Part shown: in pieces, positions 23,601 through 35,281 of the stretch | Numbering within the stretch: position 1 is the stretch's first letter | How the letters are laid out: each line of letters opens with the position of its first letter | Source of the DNA: Ulota crispa | Taxonomy: Eukaryota > Streptophyta > Bryopsida > Orthotrichales > Orthotrichaceae | Reading direction: 5' to 3' | DNA: 64,000 bases | NCBI GenBank assembly: GCA_963920765.1 | Contig: OY987249.1 | Span: forward strand, 10,416,817-10,480,816 | Notes under the pieces: generated by a model | What the model was told of the DNA's origin: nothing | Seen by the model: only the letters and a program-made list of their open reading frames with translations | Databases searched by the model: none | Translations under genes and position numbers: made by a program

Positions 23601-25135
23601 GGTAAATTAGTATGATGAAATAGGGATAGCACTTATATTAGGAAGTTTCACACCGCCGCATTAGTAAGTGTGATTTATCGAACAATGTTACACAGAAAAA
23701 ACTCACTTCTGAGGTACCTCAATTGTTGGATCACATTGATTTACACTAAAAGGAATGCCACACATGGGCTTTCGCTATAAGGATTACTGCCCATGTCACC
23801 AACTCAAAAGGAAGGTTAACCATTAAATGACCGTAGAGCATAGTATATACGCTGCCATATAATTGGCATTTGTTACCAATAAGAAGTTTTAATTTGGAGA
23901 AGTTTTAATTTGGGATCTCAAGTAGCTCACTAGAACCGCTTTGATCTATTCTCCAACATCTTTGTTGATCCCCAAGTGTAATAAAGGTGTGAATCAATTC
24001 CAAATACAAGAGAAACACCTCATATTCTATTGGTCGCAACAGCATGCTCAGACGTTTAGGGGTTAACTCTAATCTAAAAGACCAGCGTAAATGAAGCCTA
24101 TGTTGGGAATGGTTCTACTATCAACTATCTAAACCTCATGGACCTAAATGGCAAATTGACGAATTCCATCCTTGATGCCTCTCTTAGGAAGTTAATTACA
24201 CAGTAGATATAAGCTCAAAATTGACCTTGCAAGCTCGGTCAAAAAAGTTAGTTCTATCGCCATGCTCAATCAAGGGTTTAAAAAGAAGGATACCATAAAA
24301 CCAAAGCAATTCCACATTATGGAAATACAGCCTCTTGTCAAATAAACTTATACCATTATCATGGTATAGAAATAGGGTTATGACTAAAGGTAGGAGGCTC
24401 TAATTCGGCTTTTGCTCTAAAATGGATCACCTTCTAAAATGTACTATTGTTGTACATGTTGTTTATCACAGGCGACCATGTACATTTGAGGAGGTGATTC
24501 ATTCTAGAACCCTACGCCATTTCAACTTCAAAATTTCATAACTAATTCCATAAAGCTCCAAAAAATATGAAACAACTTGGGTCAGATGTCAATTTCTCTT
24601 GTCTTTCAAAAACAATTTACTAATAAATATTTCAAGAAGTTTCACCTCCCCAAAATTGGGGAAAACTCAGTTTCAGCCCTTAGATTATCCATTTATGAAC
24701 CTCCTACCTTAGTGAGGTTTCAAAAGGCAAAGGCAAAGAGCAAAAGGCAAAGGCAAAGAGCAAAAGGCAAAGGCAGAGAGCAAAAGAAAGTAGAGTACGT
24801 GAAGAAGGCTGGTGCTCGTCGGAGGTCACGATACCGACTCCAGCTCCGGGGGAATACAATTCATGTGCCACGTCACCCTCCTTCGGCACAAGCTCCGTAT
24901 CCACAGGGGCGTAGTAATCCCCCTGCTGCTTCTCCCGCCCCGCCTCCTCGTCCTCGTCGCCACCGCCACCGCCATCGCCATCGCCGCCGATGCCATCGTT
25001 TGTGCCGCTGCTTCCGAGGACGCTCACGACCTTCTCCGCGACGCTCCTGCCACTACTCTCTTGCTCGTCCGGCACGAGGTCTGCTGCCTCCTTCTGTCCA
25101 GGGATGAACGGCGCCTGCGCTTTAGGCTGCGCCAT
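20654..25135 (-). CDS. Hydrophilic, LEA-like protein of unknown function
   Basis: Three exons are proposed. Exon 1 runs 25135 down to about 24835: it starts MAQPKAQAPFIPGQ, then a Gly/Asp/Glu-rich stretch, YYAPVDTELVPKEGDVAHEL. Exon 2 runs about 22576 or 22564 down to 22251, with donor CAA|GTGAGT: a mild amphipathic helix region (DSLGSVRARVTEKLATLHL, AVKRAIGGAFTSTKDAVQR) ending in a serine run. Exon 3 runs 20872 down to 20654: it starts VVEDMEKNV and ends in Thr/Pro/Glu repeats (SETTPETT) and stop TAA. Phases fit, but the exon 1-2 junction is not fixed: two donors and two acceptors are compatible. Length would be about 280 residues. There is no membrane segment or known domain. Composition recalls late-embryogenesis-abundant proteins, but that is a guess. 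Introns are long and carry two TTAA-flanked elements. Confidence 0.5.
21011..21190. repeat. Tandem duplication, ~90 bp x2
   Basis: ACTTTTTGGTGGAAGTTGAA, CAATAAAAGATGC and CACCAAA occur twice, about 90 bp apart, in the last intron of the LEA-like gene (1.4 kb from its exon 2). Confidence 0.8.
22751..22977. mobile_element. TTAA-flanked MITE, 230-bp family, copy 1
   Basis: TTAA then CCCTTAAATGACCATAGGCC opens the element; CAGACGTAGAAGGG then TTCAA (decayed TTAA) closes it. The interior matches 23820-24062 (ATAGTATATACGCT, GGCATTTG). It lies between exons 1 and 2 of the LEA-like gene. Confidence 0.65.
23820..24062. mobile_element. TTAA-flanked MITE, 230-bp family, copy 2
   Basis: TTAA (23816-23819) then CCATTAAATGACCG opens the element; CAGACGTTTAGGGG then TTAA (24063-24066) closes it. 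It has the same orientation as copy 1, about 1.07 kb away, in the same intron. Confidence 0.72.
24719..24786. repeat. 23-bp tandem repeat x3
   Basis: CAAAAGGCAAAGGCAAAGAG is repeated three times with small changes, close to the exon 1 donor of the LEA-like gene. Confidence 0.85.
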
Positions 25136-25542
25136 CGCCAACTCGAAACAATTGCCCTCAAATTCACCAAATCGTCCAACCTCGCCAAACCCTCAAATCC
25201 ACGAACTACATGAAGTCTACGATTTGCGAAGTTTGAACTGATAATGTGGAATTGTGTGCGAGCTCCCGTGAGACGCAAATTGTTTCGGTTGATTGGGTGA
25301 TGCTGGTGGTGGAAAACGAGACTCGTAATTTGGTGGAATCGAGGGAAGGGGAATCGTTGGGAGGAGGGGAGAGGGGGAGCTGGAGCAGTGGGGATTGTGC
25401 CTTGGATGGGGGTTTGAACGGTGCGAGGTGGAGGAGCTGTAGTGGCCGGGAGCCAGGTGGACTATTCGGTGGTGCGGGGGGTTGGGTGAGTGCCAAGTGG
25501 CAGGCGAGGAGGGTGGAACATATGTGATGGACGGCCCCTTAC

Positions 25543-25608
25543 CCCCTAAATGCCCACGGTATCAAATTTTAGTAAACACCCAAATTGGGTGCCGTGGGCA
25601 TTTAGGGG
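25543..25608. repeat. Minimal hairpin with CCCCTAAATGCC ends
   Basis: CCCCTAAATGCCCACGG at the left is matched in reverse by CCGTGGGCATTTAGGGG at the right, 66 bp in all. The flanks are TTAC and TCAG. The end sequence fits the TTAA-element consensus, so this may be the smallest member, with a decayed target site. It lies about 410 bp upstream of the LEA-like gene start. Confidence 0.6.
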
Positions 25609-25806
25609 TCAGGGGTCATTTTTCTTGGCTAAATTTGCAGCTTATCTCAATTTTCGATTGGCTATCATACTACTTGAAAAATTGGGTAAAAAAAAATGAA
25701 GTTGTCAAATCCCTCCCCAAGCAAAGGAAGTCTGCTCTAAAATCGCTCACTTGTTTTGAACCACTTGAGTAGCCTGTAGTGAAATGGCGCAGTGGTTGGT
25801 TCTTAA

Positions 25807-26762
25807 CCCCTAAAGGTCCAAAGAGCTTACTCTGGGCTTTATGAGAACTTAGGTAGGCTCTCTTGACTTCAAAATCTGAAAAAAATTCATGAAATTTTTA
25901 GGATAGATGCTACTCATCATAATCTACATGTGAAGCTTTATTTCATGTTGTTCCGATAAGTAATGCAAAAGTTAGAAGGTTTTTTCAATTTCAATGTCAA
26001 ACCAAGTAGCAAAAAATATGTTCTAAATTTTTTAATTTTTTTAATTGAATTGTATAGAGTGATACCTACTCAAAAAAGATTGAATCACTCAATTCCAAAT
26101 AATGAAGTAAGAGTTAAAAGGAGTTTTATTTTGCGGGCAATGAAGGTAGGAAGAGGGTAGAAAAAACATATCAAGTTATCTTTTACTCTCAATTTTGAAA
26201 AATTTCAAATGAAAATGAAAGTTAAAGTTACTAATTGTCTATTAGAGCATTCTCACCATTGGGATTAACAATTTTCAAATTCTTCCAAAACTTATTAGCA
26301 TATTAGTTATATCTTTCATTCATCAATACCTTTCACTTTACAATTTTTGTAAAAATGAATCCAAAATTTTTTTTGGTTTAATTTTTTTTGGTTTAATTTT
26401 TTTTGGTTTAATTTTTTTTTATATGCTTTCAACCCCTTTTCCAACATATTGCAAAAATTGCACAAGAAATACAACATGTGTGTTTTTTTTTCTAAAAAGT
26501 TTGAAAATCAAAACTTCACCTTTTGGAAGGACTAGAAAAACCTACATTTTTGAAGTTTAGGCACATTGATCTTGCAATTGGTGGGGATACTCATTCTAAA
26601 ATTTTGGGACAATGTACTTGTGCAAGTCAACCAAAGGACCCTATGGTTGGATTTGTTAAAAAATAAGTTTCAATGAAGATTTTGACCTTAGTTTGGGGCT
26701 CAGTTTGGGGACTAGTATTTTGAAGCAGTTTTGGGCCTCTAAACACAAAAGAATTTTAGGGG
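25807..26762. mobile_element. TTAA-flanked element, 956 bp, short matching ends
   Basis: TTAA (25803-25806) then CCCCTAAAGGTCC opens; AATTTTAGGGG then TTAA (26763-26766) closes. Only the first eight bases of the termini agree, so the pairing is less sure than for the others. Inside, a GGTTTAATTTTTTTT unit repeats three times at about 26365-26412. Confidence 0.5.
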
Positions 26763-26766
26763 TTAA

Positions 26767-27535
26767 ATTGGCCTCTTAAGGTCATTGAATGCATGAAAGA
26801 AAAGGTGTTTTTATTTACAAGAGCCAATCATTCTCCTTGCTTTTCTAAATCTATTCATAACTTGCAAGTGAAAATTTCTTGGAAGGTCTAAGGTCACAAA
26901 TAAGGACCTATGATACATGCACTATGAAAATTCATAAGCAATTCAAAAATGCTTCAAAAAATATGAAACAACTTGTGTTACATTCCGCATCTATTTCTCT
27001 TTGTCTGAAAAAGGAACTAAAAATCCTCCCATCCACGGAAAACCATGAAAAAGGTGGATGAGCCCTTAGAAGGACGGTTTATGAGCACACTACCTAAGTT
27101 GTCAAATCCCCTCCCAAGCAAGCACTAGGTTTGCTACACTAGGTTTGTTAGATTTTGAATGAAAGTTATTAATTTTAGTAGATTTTATGGATGGAAGTGC
27201 ACACATTGTTAATTCTATCCAATCCTATTGAGTTTTTCCTTACTTGCTTGCAATATGGGGTGTGTGTTGCTCTATTAGCAAAAATGCAAAAAAAACTTGT
27301 CGGCAACCATAACATTAGAAAAATTGGGTGAAAAAATGGATGAAATTTCCAAATCCCTCCCTAAGTAACCACCAAGTTTGCCAAATATTGGATTGAAGCT
27401 ACTAATTTTAGTGTATTTTATGGATGAACGTGCACATGTAGGTCATTCTATTCAATTATATGCAATCCTATCCAATTTTTCCTTACCTACTTGCATTGAG
27501 GGGTGCATGTTGCTCTACCAACAAAAATACAAAAA
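26767..27535. other. AT-rich intergenic, diverged internal duplication
   Basis: Two stretches at about 27095-27270 and 27350-27520 share phrases such as AAATCCCTCCC, TTTTATGGATG, CAATCCTAT and TTTTTCCTTAC. This suggests an old tandem duplication of about 260 bp. No gene was seen. Confidence 0.45.
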
Positions 27536-27539
27536 TTAA

Positions 27540-28180
27540 CCCCTCACCGCCCAAGGGGCCCAAATCGGGCCCCTTTGAATTTTATTCAGGGATTTTCAAC
27601 ATTTTTTCAATATTTTTTAGTGATTATTATTATTTTTAAATTCTCGTTGAAGTCTAGTTTTAGCATCAAGAGTCTGATTTTGAAAATGAATTAAAGTGGT
27701 TTGTCTATTCAAGATTTTGTGCAAGGGTGTCCATTGCAAATCTTTGTTTTCTAGTGTTGAAGGATCTTGGAAATGAGCCTCAAGTACACTATTACTTGGA
27801 GAAAAAATCACAAATACAATTCAATTAAAAAAATTGTAGAACAGATTTTGAGAAGTCGTAAATTGATTGGGGTTATGTATGTTATACTTTACGCACTCAT
27901 GTTTTTTTGGTACCCTCAATTTTAGGTTTGAGATGCAAAATGAAGATTAAAAGACTTCAAATCACTTTTGCATTTTTAACACCCTCATGATCAAACATTA
28001 TAATCTTTCAATCCATAAATGATATTGTTGTGATTTCTTTTCCTATGTGATTTATAACATGTCTACATTGTACTATGGTTGCCCTTAAGAGCAAGTTGAT
28101 AAGATTGATCAAAATGCCAACATTTTGTTCACTTTCAAGCAAATTTTGAGATACTCAAAAATACCATGGGCAGTGAGGGG
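27540..28180. mobile_element. TTAA-flanked MITE, main 640-bp family
   Basis: TTAA (27536-27539) then CCCCTCACCGCCCAAGG opens; CCATGGGCAGTGAGGGG then TTAA (28181-28184) closes. The interior is in inverse orientation to the copies at 30848 and 61026. There is no transposase frame. Confidence 0.88.
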
Positions 28181-28184
28181 TTAA

Positions 28185-29431
28185 ATCCTACCCTTACTGC
28201 GCTAGTAATGATGTTTGGTGTTAGAGTAAATTGTGTTATTTACTTCATCATTTCTCATTTTAATTCTTGTTTGGTTGATAATTGATGTTCATGTTGATAA
28301 CTAGTTTCAATGTTGGATACTACTTTAGTGTAGGTTAAACTATTATGGTACTAATTTAGAATTTTTGGTGGGAATTTAGTTAACAAATTGTGTTTGTGTT
28401 GGCATTTAGTGTTGATAATATTAGTAATATTGTTGGCATTGGGTATTATGATTTGTACTTAGTGTTGTCAACACATAATATCATTAAAACTATAATTAGT
28501 TTATGGGAACTTTTGCAACATCAATTGTATAAATATGTACATTTAAATTTGTCAAATGATATCAATCTGCATGTGACTTAGATCATCTCAAAATAATTGG
28601 ATTGCATTTAGTTTTTTAATTCTTTTTTTAAACTCTAAAACAAGTTGCAATTATGCAAATAGTTGAAATGAAATGAGACTACCTAGGAAAAAATTATATT
28701 CGATGCCCCTCCTTGTTTCCTTCTAAAAAATAGAAATAGTAACATCTTTGTGAAAGCCATGTCCTTAGTTTCATGTAAAACATTTTGCCACTAATAAAGC
28801 TGTCCTTTTATTGTTGTAAATTTTCTATATTAAATTTATGTAATATTCTGTTCTTTTGAACGGCTATAAATGTTAATAACTAAAAAAATCATTATATGCC
28901 CTAATAAAGTCTTCATCCGTTTGTTGTAAAGGTTCTAAATTTTATAATTAAAAAAAATGTCTTAAAAATTTAGGAAATCTTGATTTTTCAACTTGATATC
29001 TTGATTCTCAATTGGAGTTTTAAAACTTAGGTTTTCATTCAATTAAGTAGTAACTATTGAAGACCATTTAAAATTAATATTAGTAATCATCTTCATATAT
29101 TGAATTGTTGTGAAATATTTCATTTAAAATCTTCATAGTTTATTAAATCTAAACTGGTGTTATTAAACATATTGAGTTTTAATGACCAATAATGTTTAGA
29201 TATTTCTTTTTCTTTATATCTTTTCTATATTGTTTTAATTCATCAACATGTTAATAACTTTTGCGATATTCAGTTTACAAAACTCACTTGTGCATTTACA
29301 AAACGGCCTCTATGAGGAAACTTATATGCACATCTAAACTTTAATGGGGTTTAGATCTAAGGATTATAAATAACCAAGTTTGTATGTGAAATTTTTTCAT
29401 AGGTTCTTAAAAGTAAAATAAAACATTATAA
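28185..29431. other. AT-rich intergenic, nothing recognised
   Basis: No coding exon, structured RNA or repeat could be supported. Confidence 0.5.
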
Positions 29432-29439
29432 TATATAAA

Positions 29440-30022
29440 GGTAATTGCTGAAGCCACACCCAAAATTGCTAATGCATTAGCAGTTTTTGGTGTCCTAATT
29501 GACATGTCCAAATTGACTAAATGTGTCCAAAATGATAATTTTTTTATCAAATTGAACAATTTTTATAGATTTAGCCGTGTTCATTTGGACTAATTTTGGT
29601 CATTTCGGATAGTTTCCCTTGTAATGATGTCACACCCGCAAGGTGTGCTTTGAGTATGAAATGTGAGAGTTAAATGCTCATTTTTTAAAATTTGAATCAA
29701 AATATTTGTTTCACCTCTATCATTATGTTTGTATTCCAAAAAAAATTAAAGGTGCTTGAATTTGAAATTAAAAATATAGGATTTTGAACTTATAGGTATA
29801 GGACTTTTGAAATGTTTAATGCAAAATACATCAAAAAATAGCAATGGTGCAATAAAGTTCAAAAAATAATTTGTCCTTATTATGCTTCCTTTCAAGGAGG
29901 TAATAATGCCATGATTGAATGAATTATAGACCACTTGAATAGATAAAAAACATTAAATTCTCAATTTTCATACTCATAGAGGTGTGGCGTTAGCAATTTT
30001 GGGTGTGGCTTCAGCAATTCCC
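29440..30022. mobile_element. DNA element with GGGAATTGCT ends and 8-bp target duplication
   Basis: The left end GGTAATTGCTGAAGCCACAC is matched in reverse by the right end GTGTGGCTTCAGCAATTCCC. Both flanks carry TATATAAA (29432-29439 and 30023-30030). A relative lies at 60509-60960. An 8-bp duplication suggests hAT, or a MULE with a short duplication; the termini do not decide. Confidence 0.85.
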
Positions 30023-30847
30023 TATATAAATTGCTTGGATTAAACTAGTAAATGGATGGAGCTAACTCATTAAGATATAAATGCCCTTAAAAAGGTGTGT
30101 ACAGTATACAGGGGCATGTTTTACATTTTTGAGCTTGAACACAATGCTAAAAATTGAATAACTTTTAGCTTGAGTTGAGCCATAAGGAATGAAATAATGT
30201 TGCCTTATTGGTCATTCTACAAAAGAAGGCTACTGATAATCCTTTTTTCCACATCAAAGTCTAAATTTTCCAAACAAGAGATGGATCTGAGATGAATGGA
30301 ATTTTCATAAAAAGGCTTTGGAAGAGGGATTTGTATTCTAAAATTTGAATGCAATTGGAACTATTTAAGTAATTTGTATTAAATCTAAAATCTCATTTTT
30401 ATTAGTAAAAATAAAGAACAAGGGGAATTAGGCTTTACCATGAATTTGATTATGTAGGGAATGGAGGTGCTGTTTAATACCTAGGATATCCCAATAATCA
30501 AGAATGTGAAATAATAAATACCAAATATGTTCCAAAAATTATTATGCATAAGACAATCTCATCTTTTCATTTTTTATTTGTTAAAAGGTTGTGTATAACT
30601 TTTTTAATTGATTAAAGTGAAGATTTGGAAACTTCTCTTAACAAATATTCTACAATTTAAGAAGGTTGCACTTCGAAAACCACTTTAAAAAAAAATCAAA
30701 ATAGCCTTTAGCACATGACACTAATCAATCAAGAATTGTTTTGATCTTAAATAAAAGCTATTAGCTCAAGATTTATACCTTGATATTCCAACAAAAAGAA
30801 GACCGTTTTAATAAATCATGATATTTGATGAATTATAACTTTTTTAA

Positions 30848-31819
30848 TCCCTCAACGGCGTCAACGCCCCTGGAATTTTGGAGTATCTTTTGAATTTGCT
30901 TGAAAGTGAACAAAATGCTGGCACTTTGATCAATCTTATCAATTTTCTTTGAAACATAACCATACAAATTCAAGTTAGACATGTTATAGATCGCATAGGA
31001 AAAGAAATCACAACTATATCACTTATGAATTGAAAGAATGTAATGTTTGATCATGAGGGAGTTTAAAATGTGAAAGTGATTTGAAGTCTTTCAATCCTCT
31101 TTTTGCATCTCAAACCTCAAATTGAGGGTAAGGTATGTACACCCATAAGCGTCAAACTAACGGTTTTGAACATGATGAGTATCAATAAACAGCTAGCAAA
31201 TTACAGGATCCTATTAGGAACAGAAAAATAATGAGTTTGCACTTTTGAATGTATTATTTGGATACTGTGAGAATAAGTTGTGAATTTTTAAAGAGCAAAC
31301 TACCATTGCACCCATAACCACTTTGAAGATTTCATGTTCACATGTTGTACATCCTTGTCATTACATCTATCCACTTCCACAAATTTTCCAAGATTTTCAA
31401 AGGTGACAGTTATGGGGACACTGATGCTTATGGGTGTACATACCTTACAAAAAAAGTATGAGTATGTGAAGTATAACATGGATAACCTCAATCAATTTAC
31501 GGCTTCTCAAAATTTGTTCTATAATTTTTTTAAATGAATTTTTAACGTGATTTTTTCTCCAAGTTCTAATGTACTTGAAGCTCATTTCCATGAGCGTTCA
31601 ATACTAGAAAATGAAGATTTGCAATGGACACCCTTGCACATAATCTTGAATAGACAAACCATGTTAATTCATTTTCAAGATCAAACTCTTGACACTAAAA
31701 CTAGACTTCAATTACAATTTAAATATAACAATGATCATTAAAAAAGTCTTGAAGAAACTTTGGACACCCCTGAATAAAATTTAGAGGGGTGCAGTTTGAG
31801 CTCCTTGGGCATTGAGGGG
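30848..31819. mobile_element. TTAA-flanked MITE, main family, with nested insertion
   Basis: TTAA (30844-30847) then TCCCTCAACGGCG opens; GGGCATTGAGGGG then TTAA (31820-31823) closes. Removing the nested 315-bp element and its TA leaves about 655 bp, the usual size of the family. Confidence 0.85.
31131..31445. mobile_element. Nested TA-flanked MITE
   Basis: The left end AGGTATGTACACCCATAAGC is matched exactly in reverse at the right end. Flanking TA (31129-31130 and 31446-31447) and comparison with uninterrupted family copies, which read GAGGGTACCAAAAAAA here, show the insertion point. A TA duplication suggests the Tc1/mariner group. It has no coding frame. Confidence 0.85.
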
Positions 31820-31823
31820 TTAA

Positions 31824-34200
31824 AGAACCTTGGGTGATTTATTGAACTTTTTTTGAAAAATATTGGATAGTACAATTGTAAATCAAATTGCATAAATACA
31901 ATCTATGAAGAACAGTGTACAACTTGTGGGTTTGAAAATGAGAACAGGTTTTTAAAATTTAGTTTTGAAGAATCATTATCATGTTCAAACAACTTGAACT
32001 TTTTTTTGTCTGTTATTAAAGACTCCATTGCCAAATGATCAAATGGTTCTTTTTGATGTTACTTCGCCTTTCTAACTACACAATTTTTTTTTACTTTTTA
32101 TTATTAACAGCAAATAATTTCAAATGTGTTGTTTATAAATGTGAAACAAGTAAAAGTAAAACATACCATGGTCGTGTGTAGTTTTGAGATACATAAATGA
32201 AACATGCAGTTTAAATGTTTTTCAAAATATTTAGAATATGGAACTTGTAAAGTAGAATACATGTCAAATTCCTTAGACTTACATTTTTATTTTATTGTTG
32301 CATACAGCTTAAGAAAAACAAAGTACACAAGCATGTAATTGAGCAAATTTCTTTAACAACTTTTGTTTATTTTTGTAGGTAACTCTAGTTTTTGTGAACA
32401 AGTATAGACATTTTTTTAAACTTTGGTGAAATCACAATTTGCATAATACATGCAAGAGTTATAAGGAATCAAAGTTGTTTGACATCTTTTCTAAATGCAA
32501 GCTCTAATCACAATAACTTAAAATTAATTATTTCCAATGAACAAAGGTTTACCTTCAAACATTGTCTAATGAACATCTATATGGTATTCGTATTTGATTG
32601 AACATACTTTTGGGCATACCATTGCTATTCAATTATCTCACCTTACTTTATTGGAGATTTGGTAAACACAATTACAACCACATTCACAATTGTTACGTGA
32701 AGTTAATTTGAAAATGAAAAAGTAAAAAAACTTGACACATGCGAAAAGGTAATAGTTAATAATAACAATTATATTTGATATTATAGCATAAAATCATATA
32801 AAGGAATCATCTACTTAACAATATCCAATTATAGTGCATTATTATAAAACATGTAGAATAAAGTGTTTAGGTCATTAGTATATTTGATATAATTTCAAAC
32901 ACATAGAGACCTGGACATAAAGTTGTAGTCCTTTTTAAAATCCCTCCCACACATTTAATTCTTCATCAAATTTAAAAACGATTACATATTTGAAAAGCTT
33001 GCTAAGGAGGATAAAATGTACTAGAATTTGAAAATAGATTATTCTTATTTCATGCTTTTAATCCATGGCAAACACAAATTTGCACAAATAAGTATGCCAT
33101 GTTTGTCAACTTTTACCAACATCATTAACATCTTTGTGACTTTTAACAGCTTTTTAGAACTTGAAATTGTCTCAACTCAAGCAAGCATGTTGTACATTGA
33201 GAATATACTTGTGGTAAATTGTTGACAAACTTGTAATGATTTTAGAAGTATTTAAATCATAATTGATTTTTTTTTCAAGGTTTTTTTCTAACACTTCTCC
33301 TAATTAGATTTACATCAAAATTCAACAAAAAATTGCTTCTTCTTCTTCTAAGCTTTTCATATATGTAATTAGCTTAAGATTTGGTAAAGTAATGATTGCA
33401 TGAGATTTTTTTTAAAGGACAATGACTTTTTGTCCAAGACTCTATTTGTCTAGTAAAAACATATTAAACTAACTCCAAATATATAGCTTCTATGATGCTT
33501 GTAATATTAGATTTATAATTTTGATGTTTTTTACCCTCATATTAGTAAAAATGTTAAATTACATATGTGAGAAAACACACTTGAATGTGTCAATACTTAA
33601 AGAACAACAAAATCTGACTATGAAGACCATGGATTTGGTACTCATATGCAAAAATTCATTGTTGCATATGTTAATAAATTCATGTATTGCATAAAGCATG
33701 CTTTTTTGTAATTAATTATGTAGTTTATATGTGCAAAAATTGTGACCACCTTTCTTGCATTAACAAAAGCATCACATATGATGAAATGCTTTGTACTTTT
33801 GCAATCTTTGTTAAATGAAAACTTTTTGCTTTCCTTTGAGGAAAAAACATGACTTTACATGAAAGGAATTATGTATATGCAAGACAAAAGACCTTGGCCC
33901 TCTTTACTCTAGAGGTGAGAAGCTGTTAATAAAATCCTTCATGGGCCATGGCTTGTCTTTGAAAGGTCGGTCTTTGGAGGTAATGGCTTCTCATTGTAAT
34001 GTAAAGTGAGAAGGGGCCAAATAAGTAAATAAATAATTTTTTTCAATTTTGTTTTTGATTGGCTCCAAAGATTTTAGTCCCTAGAATTTTAGTCAAACCC
34101 ATCTTTTTTGGTGGGCCTAACTATAATTCCAAGGACCCCAAATTTGTGCTTTCTCATTGCCACGGAGAACGAAAGCATTCGGCACCTCATTTTCTCTTCT
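31824..34200. other. AT-rich intergenic, nothing recognised
   Basis: A long stretch without plausible exons, inverted repeats or RNA genes that I could support by reading. Confidence 0.5.
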
Positions 34201-34654
34201 TCTTGTCCCTTAAAAAAAATTCTCATCTAAAATGACGTTTCTTGGTCTTCTCGATTCCTATAGTTTCCATTGGTGGAAATTTTGTTTTCCATGGCTTCTC
34301 GATTCTAATGGAAAGGGGGCCTTGGTTCTTCTTTTTCTTTTTCCTTGAGGGTTGATACCCTGTGCTGGTAGCATGCATTCCAAAACAAAAATGAAAACAT
34401 CTGGGGTCCGGAAATGTAAAATGGACGGCACCAGACACGTCCACGGTCCACCGTAAATAGCCTACAAAAGGGGGCCACCTTTTTCCCTGCAAGCCCCCTG
34501 GAAATATTGGGGGCAATGGGAACGGGTCTCAAAGGGGTTCCCAACGGAGCTGGTGAGCCACCCAAAGGCTTCTAATTTTGAACCTCGTACCAGCAACTCG
34601 TGCCTTTCCAGCCACGTGTCCGAGATCTTTTGGACGAGGACCACCGCTCACGAA

Positions 34655-34793
34655 CGAAACTTTTCTTTATTCGTCCCACCGAACGAAAACGTGCACGGAT
34701 TCGTTTCCCACCGAACGAGAACGACGAAACTTTACTTTACTCGTCCCGCTGAACGGAACGTGCGCGGGTTTCGTTCCCCACCGGACGAGAACA
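34655..34793. repeat. 70-bp tandem duplication upstream of the ABCF gene
   Basis: Two adjacent copies (34655-34724 and 34725-34793) share CGAAACTTT, CTTTA, TCGTCCC, GAACG, ACGTGC, TTCGTT and CCCACC. They are GC-rich, carry repeated ACCGAACGA motifs, and lie about 490-630 bp before the ABCF start, in the likely promoter. Confidence 0.8.
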
Positions 34794-34936
34794 GGCGGCC
34801 GCCCTTCCTCTCTTTTAGGTCCTGGCTGCGCCTCATGAACGCTCACTTTGCAAGGCTGCGACTCCGCCGCAGCGCTCTTGCAAACTCTCTCTCGCCATCA
34901 CCGCGTTTCTGTCCACCAACGCTACGGCACTGGTGT

Positions 34937-35268
34937 TAGGTCAGTCTCTTCCTTCCATTTTCTGAATCCTCTTAAAATTTCTAATCTATCGGTATGCTTT
35001 TTGCTCGTTTCTGTGACTTGTGCTCGTTGTAACATCCACAACAAACCCTAAGCCACTTCCACACAATTTTAGCTTGGATGTGCAACAACAACGCTACCTA
35101 GGGTTTCAGTTTGAGGCGATCTGTTGCTTTAGGGTGTGGCGGCCGGGGTTGGCGATCGAGGATTTTGTTGTGAGAAGGTTGCGGTGATTGTTGAGAGTGA
35201 TATTGAGCTTCTTCTGATGAGGCGCTTTTTAGTGTGAACGCAGATTTAGATTTTTGTGTGTGCATTTA
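34937..35268 (+). promoter_or_regulatory. Probable 5' UTR intron of the ABCF gene with telo-boxes
   Basis: GTGTTAG|GTCAGTC could be a donor and TGTGCATTTAG|GCACGAG an acceptor 13 bp before the ATG. The interval contains AAACCCTAA (35043-35051) and, reversed, TAGGGTTT (35099-35106). Telo-boxes are common near plant translation-related genes, which fits ABCF1. The intron boundaries are inferred. Confidence 0.5.
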
Positions 35269-35281
35269 GGCACGAGCAACA

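Noticed and set aside
24577-25107. 176-codon plus-strand frame rich in Arg/Pro/His
   Set aside because: It is the complement of exon 1 of the LEA-like gene and a 23-bp repeat; composition follows from GC-rich antisense sequence.
27540-31823. Pair of inversely oriented TTAA elements as ends of one composite transposon
   Set aside because: Each has its own TTAA at both ends and the DNA between shows no gene, so independent insertions explain them.
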